Shown piece by piece: positions 6,088 to 6,101 of a stretch of 6,101 nt of DNA. The position numbers and the translations under genes were made by a program. Origin of the DNA: Thermoplasmata archaeon (GTDB lineage Archaea > Thermoplasmatota > Penumbrarchaeia > Penumbrarchaeales > EX4484-36); the NCBI GenBank assembly GCA_021160765.1, contig JAGHBW010000144.1, forward strand, positions 1 to 6,101. The letters run 5' to 3'. The notes under the pieces are model-generated. The model saw only the letters and a list, made by a program, of their open reading frames with translations. It searched no databases and was not told the origin of the DNA. Position 1 is the first letter of the stretch. Each line of letters opens with the position of its first letter.

Positions 6088-6101
6088 ATGAGAATAAACT
6101 A
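6088..6101 (+). CDS. Possible start of a plus-strand gene, cut by the window edge
   Basis: ATG AGA ATA AAC then the window ends, so only four codons can be read and nothing can be said of the product. The call rests on the TATA-like box about 28 nt upstream, a spacing that would make the transcript leaderless; consistent with that, there is no ribosome binding site. A rival reading, a minus-strand frame crossing this stretch, is described in the findings. Confidence 0.3.

Overview
The window reads as archaeal chromosomal DNA, most likely from a euryarchaeon. Three things suggest this: TATA-box-like promoters, oligo-T termination tracts without a strong hairpin, and strong GGAGG ribosome binding sites that sit 7 nt before ATG, GTG and TTG starts. 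The gene set also fits: a site-2-type M50 protease, a TPR protein, a class V cysteine desulfurase and a large surface protein rich in Asp/Gly calcium motifs. Guanine-ending arginine codons (AGG) are common. The lineage (for example Thermoplasmatota) is a guess and cannot be fixed from this sequence.

Nearly everything is on the minus strand, so genes run from right to left. At the right edge (about 5863-6101) there is a TATA-like element at 6054-6063 that reads well in both directions. To its right a possible plus-strand gene starts at 6088 and is cut by the window edge. To its left is a 45-codon minus-strand ORF (5863-6000) with five cysteines and a strong ribosome binding site. The centre (2269-5742) is one 1157-residue protein: an N-terminal membrane anchor, then about 980 residues of roughly twenty thrombospondin type 3-like calcium-binding repeats, then a disordered tail. 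It is followed by a triple T5 tract that probably ends its transcript.

The left part (1-2164) is a tight operon: TPR protein (165 aa), then M50 intramembrane protease (232 aa, start overlapping the TPR stop by one base), then a cysteine desulfurase-like PLP enzyme (TTG start, 16 nt after the protease stop, running off the window at position 1). The first two are probably translationally coupled, and the TPR protein may be a cytosolic partner of the protease. The desulfurase would supply sulfur for Fe-S clusters or other sulfur chemistry, but its catalytic-cysteine region lies outside the window.

I saw no tRNA, rRNA, CRISPR array, insertion sequence or integrase. No complete new system is demonstrable. 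The items most worth a second look are the small cysteine-rich ORF, the long repeat protein with decayed C-terminal repeats, and the TPR-protease pair.
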